Assembly: GCA_003635195.1 (NCBI GenBank)
Contig: PYIY01000081.1
Location: forward strand, 1 to 54,291
DNA: 54,291 nucleotides
Source: Candidatus Poribacteria bacterium
GTDB taxonomy: Bacteria; Poribacteria; WGA-4E; WGA-3G
Direction: 5' to 3'
The notes below the pieces were generated by a model. It was given only the letters and a program-made list of their open reading frames with translations. It was not told the DNA's origin and ran no database searches. The translations under genes were made by a program, and so were the position numbers. The first letter of the stretch is position 1; each line of letters opens with the position of its first letter. Below, one piece after another: positions 35,245 through 44,014 of the stretch.

Positions 35245-36348
35245 TTAATTGAAAACGATAACACCGCGAGCGTTTTCACCCGCTTCCATATCGGCGAATG
35301 CTTCGTTGATCTGCTCCAGTTGATAGTGCCGTGTAATGAGTTCATCTAACTTCAGCTTGCCTTCCGTGTACAGCCTGAGAAGTTTCGGCATATCCACCCG
35401 CGGGTGGCACGAACCGTAGAACGAACCGATCAGTTGTCGCTCCGTTGAGACGAGGTGCTGTGCCGGAATGCTAACATCCATCTCGTGGTGCGCCATGCCG
35501 ACGATAACAGCGGTACCCGCTGCCCGCACCATTCTATACGCTTGCAGAATCGTCTCTGGATTTCCGATCACCTCAAAGGCGTAGTCCACTCCAAGACCAT
35601 CAGTCAATTCACGAACCGCTTCAACTGGATCACACGTCGCTGCGTTAACGACATCCGTTGCCCCAAAACTTTTCGCAAAGTTAAGTTTCTTTTCAGCAAT
35701 ATCAACAGCGATAATCTGTTCTGCTTGGGCGAGTACCGCGCCTTGGATGGCGTTCAGCCCTACACCACCTGTCCCGATAACTGCTACGGAACTGCCGGGT
35801 TCGACCTTTGCAGTGTTTAGCACTGCCCCGACACCAGTCGTCACGCCGCAGCCGACGAGTGCGGCTTTTTCTAACGCGTAATCCTTATCAATTTTCACGA
35901 GGTTTTGTTGGGGGACAACCATGTATTCCGACATCGTCGCAATGCGTGCCATCTGGAGGATACCGTCTCCTGAACTGTTATGGAGACGATAAGTGCCATC
36001 TAATTGAAACCCGCGCGGTACATCGTAACTTTCACACAAGCAGACTTTCTCCATCTGGCACATACGACAACCACCACAATAACTAACGAAAGACAAGATG
36101 ACATGATCACCAGGCTGAAAATCTGTTACATCTTCTCCAACGCTTTCAATAATTCCTGCACCTTCGTGCCCGAGTACGACGGCGGCATCGTAATAGATAG
36201 CCCCCGTAACGACTGAAAGGTCTGAATGGCAAACCCCGCTCGCGGCGGTCCGGACGAGGATTTCATTTGCCTTTGGTTCATCCAACTCAAGTTCTTCGAC
36301 GACAACTGGTTGATGATGCTCATACATAACAGCAGCGCGCGTTTTCAT
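35245..36348 (-). CDS. Zinc-dependent alcohol dehydrogenase (class III-like)
   Basis: A 367-residue MDR-superfamily enzyme oxidising an alcohol with NAD(P). The catalytic zinc ligands are Cys in SGVCHSD and His in GHEGAG. The structural zinc site is CGGCRMCQMEKVCLC, matching C-x2-C-x2-C-x7-C. The dinucleotide motif is GTGGVGLNAI followed by AVDIAEKK. Its overall shape resembles S-(hydroxymethyl)glutathione/mycothiol dehydrogenase-type enzymes, but the substrate is uncertain. It is on the same strand as the methyltransferase, 46 bases apart, so co-transcription is possible. Confidence 0.92.
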   Translation of the reverse strand: MKTRAAVMYEHHQPVVVEELELDEPKANEILVRTAASGVCHSDLSVVTGAIYYDAAVVLGHEGAGIIESVGEDVTDFQPGDHVILSFVSYCGGCRMCQMEKVCLCESYDVPRGFQLDGTYRLHNSSGDGILQMARIATMSEYMVVPQQNLVKIDKDYALEKAALVGCGVTTGVGAVLNTAKVEPGSSVAVIGTGGVGLNAIQGAVLAQAEQIIAVDIAEKKLNFAKSFGATDVVNAATCDPVEAVRELTDGLGVDYAFEVIGNPETILQAYRMVRAAGTAVIVGMAHHEMDVSIPAQHLVSTERQLIGSFYGSCHPRVDMPKLLRLYTEGKLKLDELITRHYQLEQINEAFADMEAGENARGVIVFN

Positions 36349-36433
36349 ATATTTTGGATCCCTTGTTGGTTTAGTTATGGGAGTGGGTCTTTATCAACGA
36401 TACGCTTGACTACGATATAGCGCGTTGGGATGC

Positions 36434-36640
36434 TCAAAGTTTCCCTTCTTTTTTTAACTCGGCTCGAATTTCCCGATAGTCGCGAGTATCTGTCTCGGTT
36501 TCAACCGCCGCATCCATCTCTAAAATGTCCTCTAAATCCTCCAGGTGCTCTATGAGAAGGCGATACTCTTTCATTGATAGAACAACAGCAGTTTTCCTAC
36601 CTTTAGTGTTGACAAGATATTTTGGGTTGATATTGAGCAT
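36434..36640 (-). CDS. Antitoxin-like protein (Phd/YefM or RelB type), no toxin seen
   Basis: A small protein of about 68 residues. The N-terminal part NINPKYLVNTKGRKTAVVLS followed by MKEYRLLIEHLEDLEDILEM resembles Phd/YefM-type antitoxins, which bind operator DNA with their N-terminus and cover a toxin with their helical tail. The start is taken at the ATG at 36640; an upstream ATG at 36664 is possible. No toxin gene lies on either side. It could be a solitary antitoxin, a remnant, or an unrelated small regulator. Confidence 0.6.
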   Translation of the reverse strand: MLNINPKYLVNTKGRKTAVVLSMKEYRLLIEHLEDLEDILEMDAAVETETDTRDYREIRAELKKEGKL

Positions 36641-36692
36641 AAAGGTTCTTTTCTTCTCTATCATCAAGGTTGTAGAGGCATCACAGTTTCAC

Positions 36693-37493
36693 CTATAGTA
36701 AAGATTCCAGATAACTTCTCGCTTTACGCATTGATTCAATCGGATCGGATTGACCTTCGTATACAATTGAGAGGCAGCCGTTATAGCCGACACCACGCAG
36801 GATGTCTAAGACGCGCGGGTAGTCCAGCCATTCCTCAACACCGCTATCTATTTCATAAAACTTGGTTCGGACATAAACGGCATGCGGTGCGGTCTGCTCA
36901 ATACTTGCATAACAATCGTAGTCTGGATGTGAAGACCCACGATGGCCACTTGCGCCAGGGGACCCTGCGTACTGCCCCGTATCCAAAATGTGTGTGAAAT
37001 AAGGATGATCTGTTCCGTTCAAGGCACGTAGAACAGCAGCCCCATCGCGTGTGACATTGTTGTGGTTATGGTTCTGAAGTCCGACGAGAATCCCGGATTC
37101 ATAACCGTACTCAGCGACTTCCTTGAAGGCTTCAATCATCGGTGGCCACAAAGTTTCCTCGTCTTCACAGTCTTCAGGGACATAGGCGGCAAACACTCGG
37201 ACGATCGGGCAGCTCATAAAAGCCGCGACATCAATCCACTGCTTGATGAGCGCAATTTGTTCGGGATGCTCAGCCACAGGTTTGCCGAAGTTATTGCTGA
37301 TACCGATGTAACCTAACGGCAACCCTTTCCGCATGAGATCCATCTTCAGGTTTCGTAGGTAATCAGCGTCAGTGGATTCAAACGCGCTTGAATGCAATTC
37401 GATAACATCAAAACCGAGATCGTAGACTATTTGTGCGAAAGCAGTAGCAGTCGTATTTCTCACATTCAGAGACATGGTACCCAATTTCATCAT
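36693..37493 (-). CDS. Xylose-isomerase-like TIM barrel (sugar phosphate isomerase/epimerase)
   Basis: A 266-residue member of the AP-endonuclease-2/xylose isomerase-like superfamily, usually isomerising or epimerising a sugar or sugar acid with a metal. The long frame starts at 37514, but that GTG codon lies inside a ribosome site (AAGGAG) that fits the ATG at 37493 (MMKLGTMSLNVRN). Metal-ligand-type segments are ELHSSAF, VGLQNHNHNN, HILDTGQY and IVYEGQ, giving Glu/His/Asp candidates along the barrel. Its neighbours do not reveal a substrate. Confidence 0.85.
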   Translation of the reverse strand: MMKLGTMSLNVRNTTATAFAQIVYDLGFDVIELHSSAFESTDADYLRNLKMDLMRKGLPLGYIGISNNFGKPVAEHPEQIALIKQWIDVAAFMSCPIVRVFAAYVPEDCEDEETLWPPMIEAFKEVAEYGYESGILVGLQNHNHNNVTRDGAAVLRALNGTDHPYFTHILDTGQYAGSPGASGHRGSSHPDYDCYASIEQTAPHAVYVRTKFYEIDSGVEEWLDYPRVLDILRGVGYNGCLSIVYEGQSDPIESMRKARSYLESLL

Positions 37494-37565
37494 GAAATTC
37501 TTCTCCTTTTTCACTGAGTGGTGCCCGAAATTATCTGCTGGCGTTTTTTCGGATCTGCCTATTAC

Positions 37566-38450
37566 TTACTGGGTTGGTGTTTGATCGTCTGGGTCTTGAA
37601 GCAGGACTTTGGTCTGTTGGTTCAACGCTACAAAGAATTTCCGCAGGAGTTCTTGAAGGTTTTGGAGTTGATGTCGGTCCGCCTCAAGATATTGGAGTCG
37701 CGAATCCATAGTTTCTAACCGAGTGAGTCGATCAAGTACCTCTTGAATAAGTTCTTGCATTTCGCGGAAATTTTGCCATTCGTTCTCGAGTTGTTCAATC
37801 CTATCTACTGTTACCGCGAGATCTCTTTTCGTCTGTTTCAATTCTTGTTGTAGGTTTTGTGTAAAGGCGATTACTTTTTCTAAAGTGTTCGTTGTTTTGT
37901 AAGGTGACTGCCCCGAATCACTATCCGTGCTTCTCGTTTCTTGGAAGAGTGTATTCTGTACGGGTGTGTCTGTTGTGGCAGTTACTGGTGTGTCTGTTGT
38001 ATCAATTTCATCTGCCGCATCAGTAGACATCTCAGCATCTGAATTTTGAAAGGTACCCAGTAATTTAATATTGTACGAAAACGACCTATACGGTTCTTTC
38101 CGCTCAGTGTATGTAATTTGCACTCGGAGTTCTTCATCAACCCGCAAGGCTCTTAGGCGGCTGTGTATATTCCGAATTACGACCTCGTTGTAGCCAAAGG
38201 CATCACTTTTTTTCGGATTTAACTGCCGAAGGTATCGATAGAGTTCAAATCCGTCAGTGCTCTCTCGTTCTAATCCCTCTGTCGTCAACACGCCGACGAT
38301 CTCAGGGGCATTAGGATCTTCTGGAGGTGTTTGTTCGTCAGGTATCACGATATCCAGTGGCACTTCTCCGTGAGTAGCTTTCATCCCGATGATCCAATCT
38401 GTCGATGATATTTTGCTGCAGTATGCAATGAAGTCGTAGTTAATTGCCAT
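37566..38450 (-). CDS. Protein with C-terminal coiled coil, function unknown
   Basis: A 294-residue protein I do not recognise. The N-terminal 130 residues look globular (YDFIAYCSKISSTDWIIGMK at the start). A Thr/Asp-rich linker follows (TTDTPVTATTDTPV). Residues from about 190 to 285 form a long coiled coil (heptad-like leucines in QQELKQTKRDLAVTVDRIEQ and ETMDSRLQYLEADRHQLQN). No signal peptide or membrane segment, so it is probably cytoplasmic and self-associating. It is not obviously part of the operon that follows. Confidence 0.7.
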   Translation of the reverse strand: MAINYDFIAYCSKISSTDWIIGMKATHGEVPLDIVIPDEQTPPEDPNAPEIVGVLTTEGLERESTDGFELYRYLRQLNPKKSDAFGYNEVVIRNIHSRLRALRVDEELRVQITYTERKEPYRSFSYNIKLLGTFQNSDAEMSTDAADEIDTTDTPVTATTDTPVQNTLFQETRSTDSDSGQSPYKTTNTLEKVIAFTQNLQQELKQTKRDLAVTVDRIEQLENEWQNFREMQELIQEVLDRLTRLETMDSRLQYLEADRHQLQNLQELLRKFFVALNQQTKVLLQDPDDQTPTQ

Positions 38451-38510
38451 AATTTTCTTTTCCCACGCATGCGTTTTTCAGTAAGAGCGGTGCTCTTTAA
38501 TTTTCACGAA

Positions 38511-39362
38511 CTATGTTTGTAATCTTGACATAACTTCTGCGAACTTTGGAATACGAGAGGTACCGGGACCCTCCACAGCGAAAGATGCGACACAGTGTGC
38601 AAAGTTAAGTGCTGCATCTACTGAACGGTTTTGATAATAGTTGATTAAAAAAGCGGCGGCAAAAACATCACCCGCCCCTGTCGGGTCCACCTCCCTAACA
38701 GGGTAGGCATCGGAGCCGAACTGTGTGCCGTTTTGAAAGAGCGTTGCCCCTCGTGCCCCTTGCGTCAGCACAACAATGGGGGTTAATCCAATATATTTCT
38801 CTAATTCGTCCGGATAGGTTCGGAGATCTTCATCGCTGAGGATTAGCACATCAATATAAGGCAAGATCTCTTTCGCTGTTTCCCACCGCTTTGCTGCGAC
38901 TCTACCTTTGGCATCCCATTGTCGAAGCCAACCTTGTGGCGTTGCACCTATTAATGTGTTTTCGCTGAAACAGTGAACGACTTCAGCAGAAACTTCATCT
39001 GCGATCGGACACAGATACGCGATATTGCTTGTACACCATTCAGCAGGTACATCGTCCCTTTTGAGTTGTTGTGCGATTCCTAAAATAAATTGTTGTCTAT
39101 GCCCCTTTTCATCGTATTGGTTGTCAAAGATCGTTGTGTCCGGAGATTCATGATAAACCGTTTCTATTCCGGTTAACAGCGAATTTTGCCGATCAAAGTT
39201 CGCACCGACAGCTGTAACCGCGCGCGCATGGTGACCAAGGTTCCGCGCAGTCAGTGTCGAGTATGAGGCGGATCCACCAAGAATGTAACCATTTGGCGAG
39301 ACATCGTAACAGAAGTGACCAATTGCCAGAAAAGTTGTGGACGTTTGGAGGGATGTATTCAT
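38511..39362 (-). CDS. PfkB-family carbohydrate kinase (short form)
   Basis: A kinase of about 283 residues in the ribokinase/PfkB family. The substrate-side signature is GGSASYSTLTARNLG, and the ATP-side signature DPTGAGDVFAAAFL has the catalytic Asp in GAGD. The ATG at 39362 is chosen over a TTG at 39380, which would extend into the rhamnose-mutarotase-like gene. It is shorter than most PfkB enzymes, mainly in the N-terminal lid. It follows a mutarotase-like gene and a nudix gene on the same strand, suggesting a small sugar-handling operon; substrate unknown. Confidence 0.85.
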   Translation of the reverse strand: MNTSLQTSTTFLAIGHFCYDVSPNGYILGGSASYSTLTARNLGHHARAVTAVGANFDRQNSLLTGIETVYHESPDTTIFDNQYDEKGHRQQFILGIAQQLKRDDVPAEWCTSNIAYLCPIADEVSAEVVHCFSENTLIGATPQGWLRQWDAKGRVAAKRWETAKEILPYIDVLILSDEDLRTYPDELEKYIGLTPIVVLTQGARGATLFQNGTQFGSDAYPVREVDPTGAGDVFAAAFLINYYQNRSVDAALNFAHCVASFAVEGPGTSRIPKFAEVMSRLQT

Positions 39363-39369
39363 TTTTAGT

Positions 39370-39702
39370 TTATAATTCAAAAACGGGTTCCATGTGTGCC
39401 CACCATTCGTCTGGTTGTGCTTCCGCCACCGGTTCCTGAAAAGTTCGCATCAATTCATCCCAGGCTTTACACTTTGGGTTTTCTTCAAGATAGCGTGGAA
39501 AGTCGCGTTCTATATCAAATGTATCAACGGTCTCCATCGCCATAAACAGACGGCATCCGAGTAGATAAATGTTCATTTTCGTGATACCGACAGATTTCAG
39601 AGCAGCGATGACCTCAGGCCAGGCCTCTCGGTGATATGCTTTGTATTCTTCTATAACGGATGGATCGTTTTTTAGGTTTAGTGTTAAACCGTAATGCTTC
39701 AT
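39370..39702 (-). CDS. rhaM: L-rhamnose mutarotase-like protein
   Basis: A 110-residue single-domain mutarotase that interconverts sugar anomers. The family's catalytic His is in YHREAWPEV and the C-terminal WWAHMEPVFEL matches the usual ending. RhaM and the fucose mutarotase FucU are different families; this is RhaM-type. It overlaps the nudix start by four bases (ATGA), and the kinase follows. No rhaA, rhaB or rhaD is present, so the sugar may not be rhamnose. The symbol indicates family only. Confidence 0.85.
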   Translation of the reverse strand: MKHYGLTLNLKNDPSVIEEYKAYHREAWPEVIAALKSVGITKMNIYLLGCRLFMAMETVDTFDIERDFPRYLEENPKCKAWDELMRTFQEPVAEAQPDEWWAHMEPVFEL

Positions 39703-40121
39703 TTTACTTTTTCCAGTGCTTTTCGGATGATTTCATTGTGATCAAACGCAAGTTTCGGCAACTCAGTATTTGAGAACCATGCAACTTCTGATGCATCAGA
39801 ACCGGCTTTAACGTTTAATGTGGACTTTTCAATGACCGTAGCGTAGGCGATGGTAATCACCCTGCCACGTGGATCGCGGAAGGGTGCCCCGAAAACACCG
39901 ACCTCGGTTAATGACACATCCGTAACCCCTGTTTCCTCTGCTAACTCCCGCAGTGCCGATACCTCAAGGGGCTCCTCCATCTCAATAAAGCCACCTGGCA
40001 ATGCCCAGTGTCCTTCAAAAGGTGGATGCTTACGTTGGATCAATAGCACCTCCAAGGCATCGCCACTGAAAACAACGATGTCAACAGTAACGGCAGGACG
40101 TGGGTAATCATAACAAAACAT
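39699..40121 (-). CDS. Nudix hydrolase
   Basis: A 140-residue nudix enzyme that cleaves nucleoside diphosphates linked to another group. The nudix box is GGFIEMEEPLEVSALRELAEETGV in pattern G-x5-E-x7-R-E-x2-E-E-x-G (shown here in two parts: GGFIEMEEPLE and REL-x-EETGV). The N-terminus VTVDIVVFSGDALEVLLIQR is typical of ADP-ribose pyrophosphatase-like or NrtR-like nudix domains, but no HTH is present. It is first in a three-gene operon with a good promoter. Confidence 0.92.
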   Translation of the reverse strand: MFCYDYPRPAVTVDIVVFSGDALEVLLIQRKHPPFEGHWALPGGFIEMEEPLEVSALRELAEETGVTDVSLTEVGVFGAPFRDPRGRVITIAYATVIEKSTLNVKAGSDASEVAWFSNTELPKLAFDHNEIIRKALEKVK

Positions 40122-40179
40122 TATGCTTTTTTGAATGGAGCGATTTTTTTAAATTAGCCTCCATCCATCCTAATTCTAT

Positions 40180-40208
40180 AGAATACCAGATTTTTATATT
40201 TTCGTCAA
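40180..40208 (-). promoter_or_regulatory. Sigma-70-type promoter for the nudix operon
   Basis: On the minus strand TTGACG (40203-40208), a 17-base spacer and TATTCT (40180-40185), with TGG before the -10 hexamer (extended -10). The leader to the ATG at 40121 is about 50 bases. Confidence 0.7.
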
Positions 40209-40222
40209 CTTTTTTTCTATAC

Positions 40223-40252
40223 TTGAAATGAACATGGACATAGTGGTATAAT
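40223..40252 (+). promoter_or_regulatory. Sigma-70-type promoter for the TonB-anchor/vWA gene
   Basis: TTGAAA (40223-40228), an 18-base spacer and TATAAT (40247-40252), with TGG as extended -10. It faces away from the nudix promoter only 15 bases away, so the two may influence each other. Confidence 0.65.
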
Positions 40253-40315
40253 AATTTTCACTACGGACTCGCAAACAGCCTGTTAGCGCATTATTGAGTT
40301 GGGGAACATGTTGCA

Positions 40316-41398
40316 ATGAAAACCTTCTTTAAAAAAAATATCCCAAATGCTCTAATTATTTCCATTGGGCTTCATATCCTCCTATTTCTTGTACTGGGGA
40401 CCTTGTATCGACAAAGATATGACTGGCATGCGAAGCCGGTTACTAAGATTGAGGTCTTTAAGGTCCGCTCACGAAAGTCCGTGCATATAGACAGAAGACT
40501 CCCCCGTTTTTCCTTTCAACCCTCGGCATCTACGGAGAACATGCAGCCGATGAAAACTGTTAAGGTTGAACCCCCATCGCTTAAAACATCTGCAGCACTT
40601 GTATCTTATCCAGAGGCAACAGTCGAATTGCAAACACCAAAACTCTCCTCACCCGTCCGTTCAGAAGAAGGTGCTTATGAGAAAGATTTACAAGCTAAAC
40701 CCGTGGGCGGATCAGGCACCGGTGGTGCTGGTAGCGGGTTAAGTTCACGCATTTCAGGGAGCGGGAGGCTCGGAAGTGTTGGGCGCGGGTTCTTAGATGG
40801 AACAGGCACTGAACCTCAGCCTAACCTTGAAGGACTTACACTTCCTGACTTAGCCTTGACCAAGGTTGGCAAACATATTGTTGCAAACCGTAGCACGGAT
40901 CTCGTTGATATCGTTTTTGTTGTTGATGGTAGTGGCAGTATGAAAAACGATATTGATGCTGTGCGCGAGCATCTTAATAATATGACGGATCTTTTTGATA
41001 GTGCTGGCATGGACTTCACTATCGGTGTGGTTGCCTTTCGTGCTGGTACCGGATACGGACTCCTTGGATTGGACTTTGAGGTAATTCCGCAGACGCGTTC
41101 TATCTCTCAAGTTAAAAAAGTCTTATCGCAATTGAAATTCCGAGGCGATGAAAACGGGTTGGACGCACTGATTCGTGCCGCTGATGAGGTGACATTCCGA
41201 CGCGCCGCTGAGGTCCACTTTATTTTCGTCACAGATGAGTATGTAAGCGGCGCATATTCCTCTATGGATGTGGTGATGAAGATGAAGACTTCCAGAATCA
41301 AAGTAGATGTTATCGGTCGTGATGAGCCCTTCCAGAAATTCATAGCGAAGAGTACCGGTGGTTTATGGCTGCCGATTTCAAGTCTCACGGTCCAGTAA
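40316..41398 (+). CDS. TonB-like N-terminal anchor fused to a von Willebrand A domain
   Basis: A 360-residue inner-membrane protein that joins two halves not usually combined. The N-terminal membrane helix (ALIISIGLHILLFLVLG) has Ser16, His20 and Leu27, the spacing of the TonB SHLS motif that contacts ExbB/ExbD. A proline- and glycine-rich periplasmic spacer follows (about residues 35-175). From about residue 195 comes a vWA domain with the MIDAS motif DGSGSM (Asp204, Ser206, Ser208), then TDEY near the third metal loop. The C-terminal TonB domain is absent. The domain could bind a partner protein, driven or positioned by the proton motive force; this is inference. No exbB/exbD is nearby. It precedes the GT-C gene by 40 bases. 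Confidence 0.85.
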   Translation: MKTFFKKNIPNALIISIGLHILLFLVLGTLYRQRYDWHAKPVTKIEVFKVRSRKSVHIDRRLPRFSFQPSASTENMQPMKTVKVEPPSLKTSAALVSYPEATVELQTPKLSSPVRSEEGAYEKDLQAKPVGGSGTGGAGSGLSSRISGSGRLGSVGRGFLDGTGTEPQPNLEGLTLPDLALTKVGKHIVANRSTDLVDIVFVVDGSGSMKNDIDAVREHLNNMTDLFDSAGMDFTIGVVAFRAGTGYGLLGLDFEVIPQTRSISQVKKVLSQLKFRGDENGLDALIRAADEVTFRRAAEVHFIFVTDEYVSGAYSSMDVVMKMKTSRIKVDVIGRDEPFQKFIAKSTGGLWLPISSLTVQ

Positions 41399-41438
41399 TC
41401 CGATGGAGAGCCTTGATTGAAAGGTCATAGAGTAAACA

Positions 41439-42995
41439 ATGGGCAAAAAGGATAAACACTACGCGCTCGGTTTGACGGTCCTTTTTCTCGCAGTTGGTGC
41501 GTTTACTGCGAGCCATCATGAAATGTGGCGCGATGAGATTCAGGCATGGCTGCTGGCACGAGACAGCACCTCGGTCTTTAATCTCTTCGCGAACCTCAAA
41601 TATGAAGGACATCCCGGTTTATGGCATCTCTGCCTCATGCCGCTGAGTCGAATCAGTCATTCCCCGGTCATGATGCAAATGCTCCATCTCCTGATTACAG
41701 GTGTTACCGTCTACCTTTTCGTTCGCTACGCGCCTTTCAACTGGTTCCAAAAACTGCTCTTCTGTTTTGGCTACCTCGTTCTCTATGAATACGCTATCGT
41801 CGCCCGGAACTACGCCCTTGGACTTCTGCTGATAACTGTTTTTTGTGTGCTTTTCAAGGAACGCTACAAACGTTTTATCTGGGTGGGTTGTGTGCTATTT
41901 CTGCTTGCGCATACGAGTGTCCATGCGTTGATCGTTGCCATAGCGATAGGCATCGTCCTCTGTTGCGAATATGTCTTTGGCGGTCGGTTTCTGAGACCTC
42001 TGAACCAAGAGATTGCGTCTATAGAGAATAAAAGACCCATTTGGATCGGATTTGCACTTATCGGTGTCGGTGTTATTACAGCGGTTTTGCAGCTCAATCC
42101 ACCGTCGGATACAGGTTTTGCGGTTGCGTGGCATTTTAATTATGACGCGAACCGTGTAAACAATATCGTCAAACTGATTTCCCGCGCGTATCTCCCAATC
42201 CCAAGATCTGTGCTCGGCTTTTGGGGGTCAAACCTACTTACGACCTATTCTCTCTTCCAAACGATTCAAGTCCCGCTCTGCTATTTCCTGCTGCTTTTGA
42301 GTGCGCTGTTATTTTTCAAACGACCGACTGCGTTGCTGACCTATCTCATTTCAACATTTGGTCTTTTGGCGTTTTTCTATGTCAAATATCACGGCAGTAT
42401 CCGGCATCACGGTTTCCTGTTCCTTACATTTCTGATGTGCTGTTGGATTTATCGAGACGCTCCAGCGGTAAATTTTAGTAAAACTGAACAAGAGGGGACG
42501 GATTTTACGGTGAACCGGGTTTTAAATGTGGCGGGGACAGCGGTTTTGACGCTCCTGCTGATTTGCCATGCTGTTGGTGGTGTTATAGCTGTCCGCATGG
42601 AGCATCGCCATGTTTTCTCTTACGGCAAACTGACAGCGGAATATATCAGGTCGCAAGGCATGCAGGGTCTCCCAATGGTTGGGAATAAGGATTCTGCTGT
42701 AAGTACTGTTGTCGGATACCTACAGGAACCGCGGCAAATTTACTATCCACGTAGCAGTCGTTTCGGCTCCTTTATCAGATGGGACAAAGCACGCACCCCT
42801 TCAATTTCAAAGCGTGACACCGTTGAAGCGGCAAAAACGCTAAGCAATGAGAAGTCTCAAGACGTGTTAATTATTTTAAATGGTTCTCTAAGTGCTAAAC
42901 AAATAAAGCAGTATAAACTCTCCTTTTTAGTTAAATTTAGCGGTTCAACTGTTAGAGACGAAGGTTTCTATCTCTACCTAATGCCGGTCCCGTGA
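41439..42995 (+). CDS. Multi-pass GT-C membrane glycosyltransferase, PMT-like
   Basis: A 518-residue integral membrane protein with about ten helices. The first external loop has HHEMWRDEIQAWLLARDS, with the Asp-Glu pair typical of GT-C enzymes (dolichol/undecaprenol-phosphate-mannose transferases), followed by HPGLWHLCLMP. It would transfer a sugar from a lipid carrier to a protein or lipid on the periplasmic side. The C-terminal soluble part (about 90 residues) resembles the accessory periplasmic domain of some GT-C enzymes. Donor and acceptor are unknown. It shares a probable transcript with the vWA gene. Confidence 0.85.
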   Translation: MGKKDKHYALGLTVLFLAVGAFTASHHEMWRDEIQAWLLARDSTSVFNLFANLKYEGHPGLWHLCLMPLSRISHSPVMMQMLHLLITGVTVYLFVRYAPFNWFQKLLFCFGYLVLYEYAIVARNYALGLLLITVFCVLFKERYKRFIWVGCVLFLLAHTSVHALIVAIAIGIVLCCEYVFGGRFLRPLNQEIASIENKRPIWIGFALIGVGVITAVLQLNPPSDTGFAVAWHFNYDANRVNNIVKLISRAYLPIPRSVLGFWGSNLLTTYSLFQTIQVPLCYFLLLLSALLFFKRPTALLTYLISTFGLLAFFYVKYHGSIRHHGFLFLTFLMCCWIYRDAPAVNFSKTEQEGTDFTVNRVLNVAGTAVLTLLLICHAVGGVIAVRMEHRHVFSYGKLTAEYIRSQGMQGLPMVGNKDSAVSTVVGYLQEPRQIYYPRSSRFGSFIRWDKARTPSISKRDTVEAAKTLSNEKSQDVLIILNGSLSAKQIKQYKLSFLVKFSGSTVRDEGFYLYLMPVP

Positions 42996-43007
42996 CACAA
43001 CCCTTTC

Positions 43008-43034
43008 CTGTAGGAGCGATCTCCGAATCGTTAC
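43008..43034. repeat. Short palindromic repeat of the TGTAGG-type
   Basis: Sequence CTGTAGGAGCGATCTCCGAA with two small possible stems (GGAG/CTCC and CGAT/ATCG). It resembles the elements at 8595-8620 and 50355-50386, which suggests a dispersed short palindrome family in this genome. Confidence 0.45.
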
Positions 43035-43162
43035 TTCTCCAATCACAGACTGAGACATCTATACAATTTTCAATTGTTGCCTCTACTGGCTTATACTAAC
43101 TAAGAAAAGCATTGAACGGTAACCACCTACTATTCTAATGCGATGTTCAATAGGAGATCAAC

Positions 43163-43900
43163 ATGAAACTGCAGACAGTTTTGATGATCGCTATCGCGCT
43201 ACTATTTATGGGTTGTGGGAAGTCTAATGAAAATGAATATGCTGTTTCACGCTTAGCAGACATGATGACTGTTTATTGGGTTTTGCCAGCAAATACAGAA
43301 GTTACCAATTTTGAACTCAAAGACAGCGTCTTGAATTTGGAAATTGAAACAATCAAACGCGGCGGGAAGCAGACATTCTCTATTCCAATTTCAGAAAATC
43401 GTGAGACGCTTGAAATCGTAGGGATGAGCAAGTTAGACAATCTCGCAATATTCCATATCTTGGCACACCCTATAATAGAATCTAATCCAGAGATGCCGTT
43501 TAAGACACATATAATGTGGAAATGGATTGATGGGAAATGGACGGAAGCACTACAGATAGTGCCTTTTAGGTGCGACTATACGTCATCCCGGCCAGACAGA
43601 TACCTGTTTAATATTGGTAACAAACCCGGAAATTTTACAGCGGCAGAAACTTTCCGATCTGGTAATAGGATTACGGCGTATTGGCACAGTCACGGTAAAC
43701 CAATCAAATGGTTTAACCAAGCGAAACCAGAAAGCGGATATATTAGTGGTGGAATAGGGGAACGAGGCATTGGGCTTCCCGACAATTGGATCGAACGAAT
43801 GTCCATTTCAGATATAAAACTGCATGAAAATATAACGTGCATAGGTGTTGGGATAACACCTGAAATCTTTGTTGCATATTTCCGTGTTTTTCCCAACTAA
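43163..43900 (+). CDS. Lipoprotein of unknown function
   Basis: A 245-residue lipoprotein. The signal KLQTVLMIAIALLFMGC has a good lipobox (LFMGC), with the mature N-terminus GKSNENEYA. No domain is recognised. A region of mixed beta structure contains HIMWKWIDGKWTEALQIVPF. The ATG follows TAGGAGA at good spacing, and TATACT (43092-43097) lies upstream with a weak -35. It ends 114 bases before def. Function unknown. Confidence 0.75.
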   Translation: MKLQTVLMIAIALLFMGCGKSNENEYAVSRLADMMTVYWVLPANTEVTNFELKDSVLNLEIETIKRGGKQTFSIPISENRETLEIVGMSKLDNLAIFHILAHPIIESNPEMPFKTHIMWKWIDGKWTEALQIVPFRCDYTSSRPDRYLFNIGNKPGNFTAAETFRSGNRITAYWHSHGKPIKWFNQAKPESGYISGGIGERGIGLPDNWIERMSISDIKLHENITCIGVGITPEIFVAYFRVFPN

Positions 43901-43940
43901 CAGCCGAAAACTGAATGCTTCTGGGCAAGAAACTTTTTGC

Positions 43941-43969
43941 TTGACAGAATTTGCCGTAAGTGATACCAT
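43941..43969 (+). promoter_or_regulatory. Possible promoter for def
   Basis: TTGACA (43941-43946, exact consensus -35), a 17-base spacer and TACCAT (43964-43969, four of six matches). It lies 45 bases upstream of the def start. Confidence 0.5.
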
Positions 43970-44014
43970 ATTAAAAGTTATTTTTCTCGGGGAAAGTGGA
44001 GAATTTTCTGGGAC

